This document shows positions 1 through 11,551 of a DNA stretch of 64,000 nucleotides, piece by piece. Position numbers and translations under genes: made by a program. The notes under the pieces were generated by a model, which did no database searches, had not been told where the DNA came from, and saw nothing but the letters and a program-made list of their open reading frames with translations. Origin of the DNA: Lepidonotus clava. Its lineage: Eukaryota > Annelida > Polychaeta > Phyllodocida > Polynoidae. Each line of letters begins with the position of its first letter. Position 1 is the first letter of the stretch. The stretch covers positions 10,002,114 through 10,066,113 of the forward strand of contig OW387149.1 of NCBI GenBank assembly GCA_936440205.1, written 5' to 3'.

Positions 1-1500
1 CGAGAAAACACATTTTTCAATCATTTGGAAAACCTGATTTTCTGGGCCCTGTGTACCCCTTACCTAGCCAGTGGTGGTGGGAAATTGAAGGAGTGTAGGA
101 TCGTAGAGATGGGGAAGGGGGTTGTAGGAGGGGAACCAGTCAAGGCAAAAAGATATGTGGGTTTCTGTTTCTTTATTTACCCTTATCATAATTAGTTTTG
201 AGTAAAAATCAAGTAGAAATAATATATAACATAATCAAGTAATGATATGTGACCCGATGTGGAAAAAGCTAACCTTAGGGGGAAAATATAAATTAAAATT
301 CACAATACACGCTTTCAAATGATGCAAACCATATTGAAATATTCCTACTAGAGGCTGAGATATGCACATTTGAATTCCTCTCCTTTGCATAAACACCAAC
401 ACCCCTGATTTGAATTACTCATGTAACTTCCATAATACAGCTCTTTGAGTTATGTCATAATGAGCCAAAAATGATGTTTTCCTTGATATTGAATTTTTTC
501 ATATACAAATAACTTTTCTTATAGATCTTTCAACAAACGGTTTCCACTTTTGAGATAGAAAATACTTTTGTCAAAATACTTGAAATATATGTTCTATGCA
601 ATCTGAAGATTCCATTTTTGGTTGCCATGGTAACATGGTTACATTGCTTGCTTTGTCAATATATAACGAGAAGACATTCCATACTAGATTACCTATATAA
701 TGCAACTGTCATTGAAAATAGAATGTTTTTGTGCTCAAATTAATAACCTCTGGAAAATTCTGCCCAAGTCAAAAATTTTTGGCGATGATATGCATGATGA
801 ATGCATTTTTGTCAATAACTCCCTTAATAATGGATTTGGAGCAAACTTATCCTGATGTGCTTGGTTACCATTTCCCAAGACTGGTCACATACATCAAATA
901 CCTACCAGTGAAAATTGTCTGGACATTCATTTTGTGGCTGCATCTTATATTTAGCCCCATGTCCACTAATAGCTCTAGAACTTTGATTTAGCTTAGGAAA
1001 CATACAAATAAGAAAATTAAGCTTAATCTATGATGTAAATGACATTTTGTATAGTTTCATATCATGGTGAAAAAAGCAAACTTTGTTGCATTCTGTTACC
1101 GTGGTTATCAGATAGAATGTCCAAAAATTCAGATACCACTGATATTAAGAATGGAATGAAACTAAGTTTACTAAAATAGGTATTCTGAATCATAGATTCT
1201 CATGGCTTTATTTTGAGAAAAAAAAACAGATTCTGAAAATCTAAAATAGAAAAAGAAATGGAAGTATATTAAATTTTCATGAAATCATAATTGGAATTTC
1301 GATTTGTAGCCAGCTTATTGTACATTTTATCACAGTCAATATTAAGAACTAGCCTCTGCGGCCATTTCTGTCCTGTCTGACCTTCTCATCTTCAACTAAT
1401 TGCAACTTTTGTTTTGATCAGAATTGTCAACCATTGACATATGCATCCGATCAGGAGCCACAAAATCCCGAGCCACGCTCTCTCTAATAATTTTCAGAGT
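1..1500. repeat. AT-rich dispersed repeat, related to 43.7-44.0 kb
   Basis: No gene is supported here. The part at about 960-1300 matches 43690-43990 in the same orientation: both begin with a TAGCTCTAGA block, then share 'ATGGTGAAAAAA', an imperfect X-box block and the run 'AGAAATGG(A/C)AGTATATT'. The family is not recognised. An X-box-like palindrome sits at 621-634. Confidence 0.45.
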
Positions 1501-3320
1501 GGGGAGGGATTTATGAGGAGCTTAACTTTTCAGCTGTGCCTCACTGCACAAGTAGTACAGCCATAGATGATACATTGATGTTATCCCGGCTGCCCTGAAT
1601 ACCAGCCAGTTTTCTACTGCTTGAGGGCGAAGGGTATTCCTGTATAAATGTCTGTCTGTGTAGTTAAAACCGGCTACTGAATGTGAATAAAAAAAAAGTG
1701 AATCTTTATGCACCAAGGTCATGTAGGATTTCAATGCTTTAGAATGAAGCCTATTTAGTGCATACTCTAATTCCTCTGTTGATACTATAGATCTAGGCAG
1801 CAAGACATGCAAGAAATGTTTCATTTTCACCATTTTCACAAAATGTTACATATCTACACAGTTTGACATAGAAGCAGGACAATTGACCGCACAAAAGAAA
1901 GAGGGGACTTTGGGCTTTACTAATATTGCTGTTTTAAGGATTTAAAATAAACAGTTTTAATCAATTTAATTTGCATCAAAATTAATCACAACAAAAATTT
2001 GCAACATTTTCCAAAACTTTTTTTCTGATGGGTAGGGATGTATCATTATCATCTATAGTTTTGTCACAAAAAGTTTTATATCAGATAGATTCTCCTGGCA
2101 TGTGAAAGTAAATTACCTTAGCTTTCCAAAAAGGTATGATATGTTGTAGTTGAGGAAAGTTGGCGGGGCCATGATTATATAATAAGAATATCAGGTCGAT
2201 TTGAGAAATTATTTAAACATTGCCTACTTTCCCCCATTGAAAATGCTCTTGATAATTATACCCTCAAAATGGATTTCCTATCAAATATTCTAATTAAGAG
2301 GAAGGCAAAGTTTTTAAAATGTTCAAGGACACCCGCTACCCGTCATTGCATATAAATAATATTATGTCTGGTAATTTGTTGAATCTTGAAAGGTCATTCC
2401 AATTTTACTTTCATAACTTTCCCATGAGTTTAATCATAAGGTTGATGTACCCAGAGAGCTAATAAGGTGAGATTGTTCAAGGCGTGTGAGGCAGAATACT
2501 GTTTTACGCTTATTCCAATTATTGAACAAAAATGGCTCCCAAAAGAGTGGTGCCAAGGTAATTTTTTAGAGAAAAGTACAAAAGATACAAGAATTTTGGC
2601 CAAAATCATAGTTGAACACAGTCATTTGCATCTATAACTCTCAAATACTTTCAAGATTTGTACATTTTGATATCTATAGGCATAAATGTAGCTAAGATAG
2701 TACTATGTGAACATAGAAGGATCAAATTTCCCAATGTTGCATCTTGCTGCCTAATAATTAAGGATGATGAGAGTCCCATCTATAATTTTTCTATGGCCCC
2801 CATTATACTTTTTGGCATGTGGCATGTAATTCGAGGGCACATGTAGTTGTCAGAATGTCCAAATTGTGTAAAAAGAAAATGCATTGCCTCAAGTTTGAGG
2901 TGATATTCTCCAAATACTGTTCATTTATATAAATGGGATGCCTTTCATGATCGATTTGTCTGTGCATCCTGCAAGAAAGTTCTAAAATTGCTCCTGCTAA
3001 AGAATTCAGCAACAGCTTCTGAAATTTCTACATAATCTTTACATTGACTCCTCACTTTTGGAATGAAGTTTTGAAATGTTAGCAGCCAAATCTCTGACAT
3101 CCATATCAGTTTGAATTTATTTATTTCAATCATCATTGGTAGTTGCCAAACCAAACAGAGCCTTTCTAACATAGCCTACAAAGTTATGGGGACCTCCAGC
3201 AGTTTAAATCCAAACAGGCCTTGGAAATAACATTTTGACATTATTGGCCAATTTATCTATATAGTTGTAGCCTTAACTTAGCATGCATCTCCTGAATGTT
3301 TCTTAGTATTGGAATAAGGG
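1501..3320. other. intergenic, nothing recognised
   Basis: AT-rich sequence without a supported gene, RNA or element end. A 105-codon open frame at 1522-1839 (minus) has no recognisable domain and is treated as unproven. Confidence 0.4.
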
Positions 3321-3322
3321 TA

Positions 3323-3560
3323 TTTTTTTTTTTTTTTGATTGGATTTTTATCCAGGCTGAGTTCACTTTATTAAATGTTCTTCCACTGCAGTCCTGTGGA
3401 CCATTTGGGTCCTGTGGACCATTTGGGCACAATTCCGTGCAGGGGTCATCCAAATGTCCTTTTACCAGGCTGCACCCCATGGGACTCGAACCCATGGGGT
3501 GTCAATGCCAACGAGTGGTACCAACACCTCTGCGACGCTGGCCACCCCGACCCCATAACA
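3323..3560 (-). mobile_element. tRNA-derived SINE with poly(A) tail
   Basis: Read on the minus strand, the unit starts near 3560 with a GC-rich tRNA-like head, has a good RNA polymerase III B box (GGGTTCGAGTCCC, at 3481-3493) inside a short palindrome (CCCATGGG on each side), then a unique body, and ends in a pure A15 tail (T-run at 3323-3337). The body contains a perfect direct duplication of 18 bp (unit TCCTGTGGACCATTTGGG on the plus strand, 3392-3427). An AATAAA-type signal lies about 40 bp before the tail. Target-site duplications could not be fixed by eye. Confidence 0.65.
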
Positions 3561-4084
3561 TGGGGGGTAGTTGGTTCACTTTTCCCGCCTCAGTTTATCC
3601 TAAAGGGATATATATACAGAATGGATTGTTTAGAACTATTACATCATACAGATTTACATTCACTAACAGTTATTGATTATAGTTTTTGTCTAATAACCAC
3701 ACAGGTGTTTATAGAGGGCCTAGGAGGATTAATCGGAAGGCACCCTGTGGGGGTTCTTGGTAATAGTGGGGTCTGTTAAGGTCATATTTTTGAGAAATTG
3801 TTACGCGGCAGATGAGAGCATCAAATTTGGTATGAGGCACCTCTGAGGCATAACTATCAAATCTGGAAGGGGAGCCACCTTGAATTATCAAAATAAAATT
3901 TTCACAATTTTGTATGTTTTTAGCATTTGAAACTTAAGGTATTTAACCAAAAGAAACCTAAAAAACCTAAAGACAGCAACATTTCTGAGACAATATTCAC
4001 ATCTTTGTGACTTAGATATCGTATGCCGTACTATTGATATTAATGTCTTATACATTTCATTTAGGCAATTGGCCCTTATATGAC
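3561..4084. other. intergenic, nothing recognised
   Basis: AT-rich spacer between the SINE and a small inverted-repeat element. No gene seen. Confidence 0.4.
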
Positions 4085-4358
4085 AAATAACTTTGGTTCT
4101 GAACGTACACACCTTGGTTCTGAACGTACATTTATAGTTTTTCAAAGCTATGTGCCATATATCCATGCACCATTATATAACTTCCTATTTTACCTCATAG
4201 TATTTTTTCTAGAGTCTTCTCATAAAAAGGAATGTGGACTTTGTAAGAAAACTGTATTTGAAGGAGCAAGATATGTATACTGAAATTAAGATGTGCATGT
4301 ACGTTCAGAACCAAGATATGCATGTTTAGAACCAAGATATGTACGTTCAGAATCAAGC
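4085..4358. mobile_element. MITE with doubled terminal motif
   Basis: The left end carries two copies of TTGGTTCTGAACGTAC (4093-4108, 4114-4129). The right end carries the reverse complement two to three times (4299-4314, a degenerate 4322-4336, and 4341-4356). This is a short non-autonomous inverted-repeat element about 270 bp long, in the 5' flank of the first sulfotransferase copy. Superfamily unknown. Confidence 0.55.
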
Positions 4359-4887
4359 TTGTAAGAAATAAACAGAAATAATACCTAAAATATCAACACA
4401 ATTCCCTTTTAATTGCATTCACACTATATGAATACACTACAGTATAGTGCAAAATAACAATTACCTCAGCTGAGAATTTTTTTTTTACAGCTATGTAAAG
4501 CTCAAAATTTACTCAAAATGTCAAAAATGTTAAGTTTTCAAAATGATGAAAAACCAAAGTAGAAATTTTAGGTATAGGAAAATTGCTGATATTTACAAAA
4601 AGTGCTCCACATAATTAGAAAAAACAAGCAGATTTGTTCAATAGTAGAAAAATAACAAATATGGACAGCACAGAGGTGTACTTACAAAAATCAAGATAAA
4701 TAGCAACAGGCAACAGCCATGTTATTGTAGCTACCGTAGGGTCAAGATCTTTTTTGTTTACCTAATGTGTTTGATGTTACACATACATTTTTCTCGGGAA
4801 TTCTTCAGAGCTTAGTATAATCAAAGATATATTTACTCCATTGCCCTTCTTGAGTCCTTTTTATGGATTAAGACTAACTATTTATAA

Positions 4888-4900
4888 TTTCTCCTTCCAG
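4888..4900 (+). promoter_or_regulatory. splice acceptor in 5' UTR of paralogue 1
   Basis: A pyrimidine tract ending in CAG lies 17 nt before the ATG at 4918. The other two paralogues keep an acceptor at the same place (CAG ending 19097 and 47318), which points to a 5'-UTR intron whose upstream exon is not identified here. Confidence 0.55.
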
Positions 4901-4917
4901 AGTTCTTTAGTTTGACA

Positions 4918-6155
4918 ATGAAGACTAAGTTCCAGTGTCTTGTCTATGGTCTTTACATATTAATTCTTTTGACAACATGTTTCATACTAAGTGTCTGGAT
5001 TTACACTCATCTCAGAGCCAGGCATAATCATTCAACATATCATATTCCAAAAGATTTAAATATTAAGTATAAAAGTGTTTATTTTTTGAGAATCCCCAAA
5101 ACAGGGTCAACAACCTTACTTACTATTCTAACAAGATTTGCATGGAAACATAAACTTAGTGTTTTTATTAAACGCAAAAAGAAACCAGGAGTAATATTCA
5201 TAGTAAAAAAAGGAAGACTCTATAATATGTTTCTTCGGCATCAAAAATATAATCCACTACTTATTAATAAAATGCTGCAGCAACCCGTAGTCCACATATC
5301 AATGGTTCGTCATCCAGTTAGATGGCTAGAGTCTGCCTTGCATTTCATGAAACTGATTGACCCCCTCAAATTGGATAGGAATAATGCTGCAATGTCTCTT
5401 CTCCGAGGACTTGCAACCAATTCACAGTGGCTCCTGAGAAAAATACAAAATAGAAGCCTTAGCAGACTCATTGACTGTTGCACAAGGTTTTTTGATGTCA
5501 AGTCATTAGCTGATACTCAAAAGGATGCCATGAAAGTTTTGGACCAAGTATTCCTTGTAGGAATAACTGAATATTATGATGAGAGTCTTATACTATTCAG
5601 ACGCCATTTGGGTCTTGCATTTCAGGACATATTGTACTTACCTCTTAGAGTACAAATGTATCAACAGTCAACAATAGATAAGGATGTGGTTTATGAAAGG
5701 TTATGTGCATGGAAGTCTGACTGCCATCTTTATGAACACTTTAATAAAACATTCTGGATAAAGTTAAATGAACAAGGATATAGCATAAAGCATGAAGTGG
5801 ATCACTTCCGAAGTCTAAAAAAATCATAGGTGAACATTGTGCGCCCTTCTTTGAGAACTTCCTAACTAAAAAAGAAGTCAACATGACATACTTACATACT
5901 ACAGCACCACAGTATATTCCGTCCTCAAAATGGCATGAGTCTTTCAACTTTTCTGTCATTGATTGTGCTTTTAGTAGACTTGATCCACATGTTTATGATG
6001 AGTTATTCTATCATAGGCAGAGCAACAATCCAGACTGTTCAAAACTGTGCAATCTAAGCAAAAATAGAAACTTTTGTAAAAGAAGTTGTGATACAATACA
6101 CTCAAATGCCAATGTGATCTTAGATATCTTTTCTGATGGTGAAGCCTATATCTAA
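4918..6155 (+). pseudogene. galactose-3-O-sulfotransferase-like, copy 1, frameshifted
   Basis: Family role: Golgi type II membrane enzyme moving sulfate from PAPS to the 3-OH of a galactose residue on glycolipid or glycoprotein glycans (Gal3ST / galactosylceramide sulfotransferase family). Seen: short cytosolic tail; one membrane segment at about residues 8-28; the 5'-phosphosulfate loop FLRIPKTGSTTL; the 3'-phosphate motif VRHPVRWLES; the family block FLVGITEYYDESL. I start at ATG 4918, matching the paralogues, not at the upstream TTG. The frame runs to a stop at 5827-5829 just after an A7 run; the paralogues continue about 110 residues further, and the matching C-terminal part (NMTY, the Cys-rich block, FSDGEAY) is present in the next frame and ends at 6155. 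One missing A at about 5818-5824 explains it. This is either a recent pseudogene, a polymorphism or an assembly error; the rest is well preserved. Confidence 0.85.
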
Positions 6156-6900
6156 GTTTGAACGGTTCTCTACATTTCTTTGGATTTCTACTAGATCTAC
6201 AGAATGAATGTGTATAGCACTAAGCATCAAATCACAGAATGCACTTGAGTGAAGACATCTTTTGGTATATTGCACAGGGAGAGCACATTACCATGGCATG
6301 CACCTTCTGACCTATTCTGCCAAAGATGAATGTTTTACCAAAATGTTGTAATGTTGATGTCATAGATCTAGAGTAAAACAGTCAATCTATTCATAAGGAA
6401 CATAAAGAATAGTATTGTCTTAATTGTAATTATCAGCACCTGAATGTAAAAAGAAAATTTAGAGCTGTGTCATTCATGTTGGAGCCACAGGATCATGGAA
6501 ATTATATACATGTTTTGAACTTCAGTTCTAAATTTGAATTTTCATCTCAGTATTTTCACACTAGGCAAGCAGCTTAACACTGAGCTAATTGTCTTTAAAA
6601 ACATTAACAGTTAATCAGTTTGCATACGATGTAGCAACTTGGTATTCATTGAAAAACTTCCAATTCCAAATCCACTCTAAGGTTTACTTATTGTCTTTTT
6701 TTAATTGTATTGTAAACTCATTACAATGCACAACAGAAAATCCAGTTGAATTCTGATGAAGACCCTAACAGGTCGAAACATGTCAATTCACTGCTAATTT
6801 ATTAAAATTCCAATAGTCTGAACAGGTTAGGGACGTGATGTAATCCTTGTTATGATGGTCCATACTGCACTGATGCAAGAAATGGCTACACCCTCTATTT
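6156..6900 (+). other. duplicated 3' flank of paralogue 1
   Basis: The 3' sequence is clearly homologous to 20357-20830 (copy 2) and to 48582-48840 (copy 3), for example the block around 'CATGTTGGAGCCA' and the run after the stop. At 6756-6790 a 'GATGAAGACC...GTCGAAACATGTC' stretch resembles retroelement tails. No other gene. Confidence 0.6.
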
Positions 6901-6946
6901 CCTTACTTGTCTAATACTCGAATCCTTACTTGTCTAATACTCGAAT
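6901..6946. repeat. 23-bp perfect tandem duplication
   Basis: The unit starting CCTTACTTGTCTAATACTCG is present twice without a mismatch (6901-6923, 6924-6946). Confidence 0.9.
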
Positions 6947-7143
6947 CTTTTACTTTTCAATATATATTATATTTTCAAAATTAAGACTATTTTCCGGGAT
7001 GTGTTCATATACATACTTTCATCATTTTACTTGCATTTATGGACATGAACGCAAGTGAAACACAAGCAAATGCCAGCATTTTTAGGATTCGCTTCCATTC
7101 CTACCTGTGTTTTACTTGTGTTCATAAAGTAAAAAGAGAAGTA

Positions 7144-7312
7144 AAAGGCTATATTCGATGTTGTTTCAGTGCCACCTGTGTTCCTTTAAGTAAGGAAACA
7201 CGTTTATTTGCATTCAGATACTAACATTTTTTTATCTGAATGCATGCAAACTTGTGTTTCTGTAATTAAATGAGTGCAAGTGCCGCTGAACACATCGTGG
7301 AATATAGCCTTT
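7144..7312. mobile_element. MITE, TA-flanked, AAGGCTATATTC ends
   Basis: Inverted ends: AAAGGCTATATTC at 7144-7156 and GAATATAGCCTTT at 7300-7312, extending inward with mismatches (TTTCAGTGCC against GGCACTTGC-type sequence). TA flanks both sides. The ends resemble those of the elements at 10606-11116 and 23165-23541. Confidence 0.6.
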
Positions 7313-7959
7313 AATGGGAAAGTTTAGTACACTATGTTTACCTATGAATACTTCATTGCAGAGATTAAACTATTAGAATTATACTTATTTTGGACAAAAT
7401 AAGTGCTGAATCAGGAAACATGAATGCAATGTTTTTTTTTTGGTTGTTTACGTCACGTGGTACGAATAGTTAATTCTTATTGGTCGATAACATAATTGTA
7501 AACAAACTTTGATTACAATATAACCATATGGTAAGAGAATTTCAAATTATGAAATATTCTTTCAATTATATCACTCTACATTCATATAATTATTAAAATT
7601 CAGCAAAGCAGATTACAGTTTTATGGAACTAAGAAGTAGCCCTGCATTTTAGTCATCGTATTGGAATTGGACAATGTTGTCATATCATAATATACCTGCA
7701 TTGCAGAATATAGTAGCGATACAGAATATGACAACAAGTTAAGAAGGTAAAGAAATGTGAAACATCTTTATTGGTGGAGAAACCGTGTAAAACTTGTGTT
7801 ACATACATGCTTTTCACTGGTATCACACATGCTTTTACACAACACCAGTATGCTGTAAAGAGAACGCATATAAAAATATATGTAATATACATGCTATTTC
7901 TAATGTTACATAACATATCCATAAATATTTCCCATTTAATCATATATAACGTGTCTATG
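7313..7959. other. intergenic, nothing recognised
   Basis: AT-rich. Short CACGTG-containing stretch near 7455. No supported gene; the open frames are not recognisable. Confidence 0.35.
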
Positions 7960-8085
7960 ATTGAAACCACTTTTCTCTGTCAATGTTCAAAAGTGGCAGT
8001 AAAATTCTCCCTACCATGGATAGCTGATGTACAGTATTTTAGACACCTGCATGTTGATTTTGAGCAATTATGTCAACAAAAACAC
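7960..8085. repeat. dispersed repeat fragment, related to 41545-41650
   Basis: Shares 'CCCTACCANGGATAGCTG' and the following ~70 bp with 41560-41640. A related inverted piece occurs near 12355 (GCTATCCATGGTAGGG). It abuts the start of LINE-C, which may have inserted into it. Confidence 0.5.
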
Positions 8086-9242
8086 ATAAAAATGAATTTT
8101 ATGTTAATATAGGAATAAACTCAGCTGTTGGTTCTGTTAATAACTGGCATGAAGATATGATGGGCATGGAACGAAAATTGACTACTTTCCAATTTGAGTT
8201 TATAGAGCTCGAGGATGTAGATGAAATGATTAAAGATATTGATATCACTAAATCGTCAGGCCTAGATGGTTTGAATGCAAGAACCTTCAGGGATTGTTTA
8301 TTGATATGTCGATATGAGTTTATGTACCTTTTAAATATGTCGTTGTTTACAGGGATATTCCCCAAGGCGTGGAAATGCAGTCTTGTAACACCCATACCAA
8401 AAGAAGGGAACAAAAAATATGTTGAAAATTGGAGACCTGTGAATAATATTTGTTTACCGGGAAAAATGCTTGAGAAAGTTGTATATAGGCAGATGACGAT
8501 GTATTTCGATGAAAATGGTTACTTTACAGACAGTCAACGTGGATATAGACCCGGACGGGGTACAGATGATGCTGTATTAAATTTGACTCGAAAATTATTT
8601 GAAGATATCAGAAAGGGGGATATCTCAAGCTGTTGTTTCCTCGATTACAGTAAAGCATTTAATGTGATAAATCACGACATATTGTTAAGGAAATTGAATA
8701 TGTACGGGATGTCTCAAGATGTCATTATGTGGTTTCAAAATTATTTAGCAGACCGAAGTCAAATTACGCGGGTTGGGGAATTTTTATCTGATGAAAAGTC
8801 AGTGTTGAGAGGTGTTATTCAGGGATCATGTCTCGGGCCAATGCTGTTCATTATTTATATTAATGACATTGTGAATATATTGGGTGATTCGTATTGTAAT
8901 ATTTACGCTGATGATACAATTATAGTTGAAAGTGGAAAACATAAAGATGAAGCATGTATTAAAACCTGTAATACTTTGAAATTGATTGATAGCTGGTGTA
9001 TGAGTAATGAAATTGCTATTAATTATTCAAAGACAAAACACTTATTATCAGGTTCGAGACAGCGTATAACATATACTGATGTAGAAGTAGTCATGTGTAA
9101 TCATGTAATCAGCAATGTTGATCTATATAAGTATTTAGAAATCAAGATTGATAAGTTTTTGGTGTTTGAAAAACAACTGAATACTACTATTGGTATAGTT
9201 AATGATAAGTTAAAGGAAACCTTGCACATAACTAAAGGATAG
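8070..9242 (+). CDS. reverse transcriptase fragment of LINE-C
   Basis: A long open frame encoding a LINE reverse transcriptase. Visible blocks in order: TPIPKEGNKKYVENWRPV (fingers), RGYRPGRGTDDAVLN, FLDYSKAFNVINHDIL (motif A), GVIQGSCLGPMLFIIYINDI (motif B) and YADDTIIVE (motif C with both catalytic Asp). The start at 8070 lies in flanking repeat DNA; true element sequence begins near 8095. The last ~10 codons and the stop at 9240-9242 belong to an inserted MITE, not to the LINE. The frame up to the insertion has no stop, which suggests a fairly young copy. Confidence 0.8.
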   Translation: MSTKTHKNEFYVNIGINSAVGSVNNWHEDMMGMERKLTTFQFEFIELEDVDEMIKDIDITKSSGLDGLNARTFRDCLLICRYEFMYLLNMSLFTGIFPKAWKCSLVTPIPKEGNKKYVENWRPVNNICLPGKMLEKVVYRQMTMYFDENGYFTDSQRGYRPGRGTDDAVLNLTRKLFEDIRKGDISSCCFLDYSKAFNVINHDILLRKLNMYGMSQDVIMWFQNYLADRSQITRVGEFLSDEKSVLRGVIQGSCLGPMLFIIYINDIVNILGDSYCNIYADDTIIVESGKHKDEACIKTCNTLKLIDSWCMSNEIAINYSKTKHLLSGSRQRITYTDVEVVMCNHVISNVDLYKYLEIKIDKFLVFEKQLNTTIGIVNDKLKETLHITKG

Positions 9243-9796
9243 TTATTTTTCAATAAATTCAATTCACCATCTTATTCACAACTTCTGCTATCAATATAAG
9301 CAAAATCTAAGAAAAATTCCGAGTTTACATGCAGTTATGGGACATTAAATAAATTGTATTTTATTTCATTTTTAAAGGAATTCCCCTAATTAATGACGTA
9401 GCAAGGGGAGTGATTGGGGAATCCCATCTGCCCTTAGAAGGGAATCCCCATCCCTGTAGGATTTGTAATAAAGTCTGTGCTCTCTAACCCAAATTATATA
9501 TATTTGGCCCATTGCCACTCATAACAAAGTGATATCCATATCCATTTACGATCTTCCATTAATCAGGGAAACCCTAAGGAATTTTAGAAGGAATTCCCAT
9601 ACCTTTGACGTAGCAAGGGGAGTACTGAGCAGCCCAGCATTCAGGGAATTCCCAAAATTAAATTCCTTTCTTGAATAATGCCCTAAGATCTCAAAATTTT
9701 CACGTTTTCACTTTTGAAATATTTTCAGAATACCCAAGTCAAGTTATTAACACGAGAAATAGCACTTCATGAATTTATGTGCAAGGTTTCCTTTAA
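9210..9796. mobile_element. TTAA-flanked MITE (AGGAAACC family) inside LINE-C
   Basis: The ends are a perfect inverted repeat of 22 bp (9209-9230 and 9776-9797; core AAAGGAAACCTTGCACATA). With TTAA (9210-9213, 9793-9796) taken as the target duplication, removing one TTAA and the insert restores the LINE reading frame across the site, which fixes the boundaries. Internal 'GGAATTCCC' and 'TGACGTAGCAAGG' blocks recur in relatives at 51231-51550 and 58217-58911. TTAA targeting fits piggyBac-like or Kolobok-like transposases. Confidence 0.85.
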
Positions 9797-10111
9797 CAAC
9801 ATTGTCAATTGTAAGGAAATTTATTGATAAAAGGACCAGTTTATTATTATATAAACAAGGTATTTTGCCTCTGTTGGATGATGTATCGTTGATAACGAAC
9901 TCTAGTGTGCAGAAATTTAAGAGGGAATGACAAGGTGAAATTGATTAGAGAATATACTGATCTTGAACGGGTATTGAAAAGTCCGTATTATTTGGGATGT
10001 AATCTTTGGGACAAATTAACTGGTGATATACAACGGTCAAATAATATTATAGAGTTCAATACTGCCCTGAAGGGTATTGATTTAAATGAAATTCATTGGT
10101 AATTAAGGTAC

Positions 10112-10153
10112 CACAACACACACACACACACATTTATTATTATTATTATTATT
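10112..10153. repeat. (CA)n/(TTA)n microsatellite
   Basis: A pure CA run followed directly by TTA repeats in the 3' UTR of LINE-C. Confidence 0.9.
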
Positions 10154-10302
10154 GATTGTTTTTGAAGCTGTGAAAAATATGTATATGAATGAAATCAGAT
10201 ACTGTTGAACTATATATATGTATTCTTGATGCTATCGGAAGAGCTTTTGTATAAGAGAGATAGAATAAAGAATTTAAAAAAAAACAAAACAAAAAAAAAC
10301 TA

Positions 10303-10603
10303 TAGAAAATGTATGAATATTCACTACATATTAATTTGTAATGAAGGAATTTTCAAACCGTCTAAACAAGAAAATGGGGTAATCACCCCTGAAAAAATTT
10401 AATCACCCCTGGACAGTTTTCGTGTTGTTGTTATCATTGTCGTTATTATGATAGTTCTAATAAGTGTAAGAGCTTCTCAGGACGCTGGGATCATTAACCC
10501 ACTTTATCTTTGCCCCAAATCTTGACCCCAGGACGCCCCGGGCCGCGGCCAGCTGCAAGGCCGGGGGAGAGCCGCCACTGAGGGGTCCCGGCATCGCCAC
10601 CGC
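10303..10603. other. spacer with GC-rich block
   Basis: A short AT-rich part, then a GC-rich block (about 10500-10603) that continues on the far side of the MITE at 11119-11160, so it was one unit before the insertion. Not recognised. Confidence 0.4.
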
Positions 10604-10605
10604 TA

Positions 10606-11116
10606 AAGGGGGTATTCCACTACACGACATCAGCTACGATATGGCTGCGATATGGCTCATATCGTGGCCATGTCGTAGGTCCCACGATACCAGGTGTATC
10701 GTAGGCCAAGTCGTGTAGTGTAATAGGGTATGTCGCAGTCCCCACGACATTAAAGTCGTGCGATATGACTTTTATCACAGAGAAAGTCGTGGGGGAAATG
10801 TCGTGAGCTATAACCCAGGCTACGACTTTTATTCAACCTGTTTAATAATGTCGTAGGAGTAGTATAGAAATGTCTTGAATCCCAGGCCATGTCGTAGGCC
10901 ATGTCGCAGGCAATAGTACTTTACATTGGTAAAAGCCTGGGAATGTCGTACTCAGTGTAATACCTAAAATGATGCACTTATGTCATGATATTGCTGCGAT
11001 ATGCATGTACAAGGTTAGACATTCTGGCACCTCCTCCTGCGATACCAACTAATGATATCGTGCGATATGGTCCTCATATCGTGGATAGTTCATATCGCAT
11101 AGTGGAATACCCCCTT
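10606..11116. mobile_element. MITE, TA-flanked, AAGGGGGTATTCCAC ends
   Basis: Perfect inverted ends (AAGGGGGTATTCCACTA at the left, its complement TAGTGGAATACCCCCTT at the right) flanked by TA at 10604-10605 and 11117-11118. The interior is packed with short CpG-bearing words (GTCGTA, CGATAT, CGACAT) in both orientations, so the whole element folds on itself. Confidence 0.8.
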
Positions 11117-11118
11117 TA

Positions 11119-11530
11119 GGGTTGTTGAACCATCCCGCTCGCTGGCAGCCCCCTCTGTTATCACACTTCCGTAGTGTTATAGGAGTTACCATAAATTAAT
11201 TGACCAAAAAACCACGACTGACACGTCCGGGGCCGGTGCATGGCCGGGCCGTCAGGGTCAGTCCCAGGCAACTACGTTGCGAAGCAACTGCGGTACGTAG
11301 CAACTGTGGAGCCTAGAAACAGTGGCGCGTAGCAACCACATTTTGCCGAAAATCGCCGATGCGGACACAGCACGACATGCGCAGGGATGACAATTAAATC
11401 CTTGTTTTCTTTTGAATTTGTCCACACATGGCTTTATGTAACTGAGTAATTCTAAGCATCTGTAGCAGTTTCATCAAGCATAATTATAGTTTACCAACCT
11501 CACCGAATTTCGGCACTCTGTCGTAATCAA
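11119..11530. other. GC-mixed spacer with GTAGCAAC words
   Basis: Continuation of the GC-rich block, then imperfect repeats of a 'GTAGCAAC' word at about 11260-11340. No gene seen. Confidence 0.35.
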
Positions 11531-11551
11531 CCATGGAAAGTGACTACGGCA

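Larger units (their letters stand above)
8095..10302 (+). mobile_element. LINE-C, 5'-truncated non-LTR retrotransposon
   Basis: Contains the reverse transcriptase frame (to 9242 as now read), interrupted by a TTAA-flanked MITE at 9210-9796, then the RT thumb/C-terminal part (LYKQGILPLLDD at about 9845-9880; YYLGCNLWDKL at about 9986-10018), a 3' UTR with a (CA)n and (TTA)n tract, an AATAAAG signal near 10263 and an A-rich tail at 10277-10302. No endonuclease domain is present, so it is 5'-truncated. Family looks like the CR1/Jockey group by the motif set; the clade is not resolved. Confidence 0.8.

Noticed and set aside
1522-1839. 105-codon minus-strand open frame
   Set aside because: No recognised domain, no splice or promoter support, AT-rich surroundings; chance or a decayed element is as likely.
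3253-3779. Open frames of 80-134 codons around 3.3-3.8 kb
   Set aside because: They run through the SINE and its poly(A) tail; not genes.
4912-4917. TTG as start codon of the sulfotransferases
   Set aside because: An ATG follows two codons later in all three copies and is the usual start in animals.
9905-10102. Separate 65-residue gene
   Set aside because: Its LGCNLWDKL and following residues are the usual LINE C-terminal block, so it is the end of LINE-C.
10606-11116. CRISPR-like array of short repeats
   Set aside because: The repeated words are irregularly spaced and in both orientations, bounded by perfect inverted ends; a MITE in a eukaryote.
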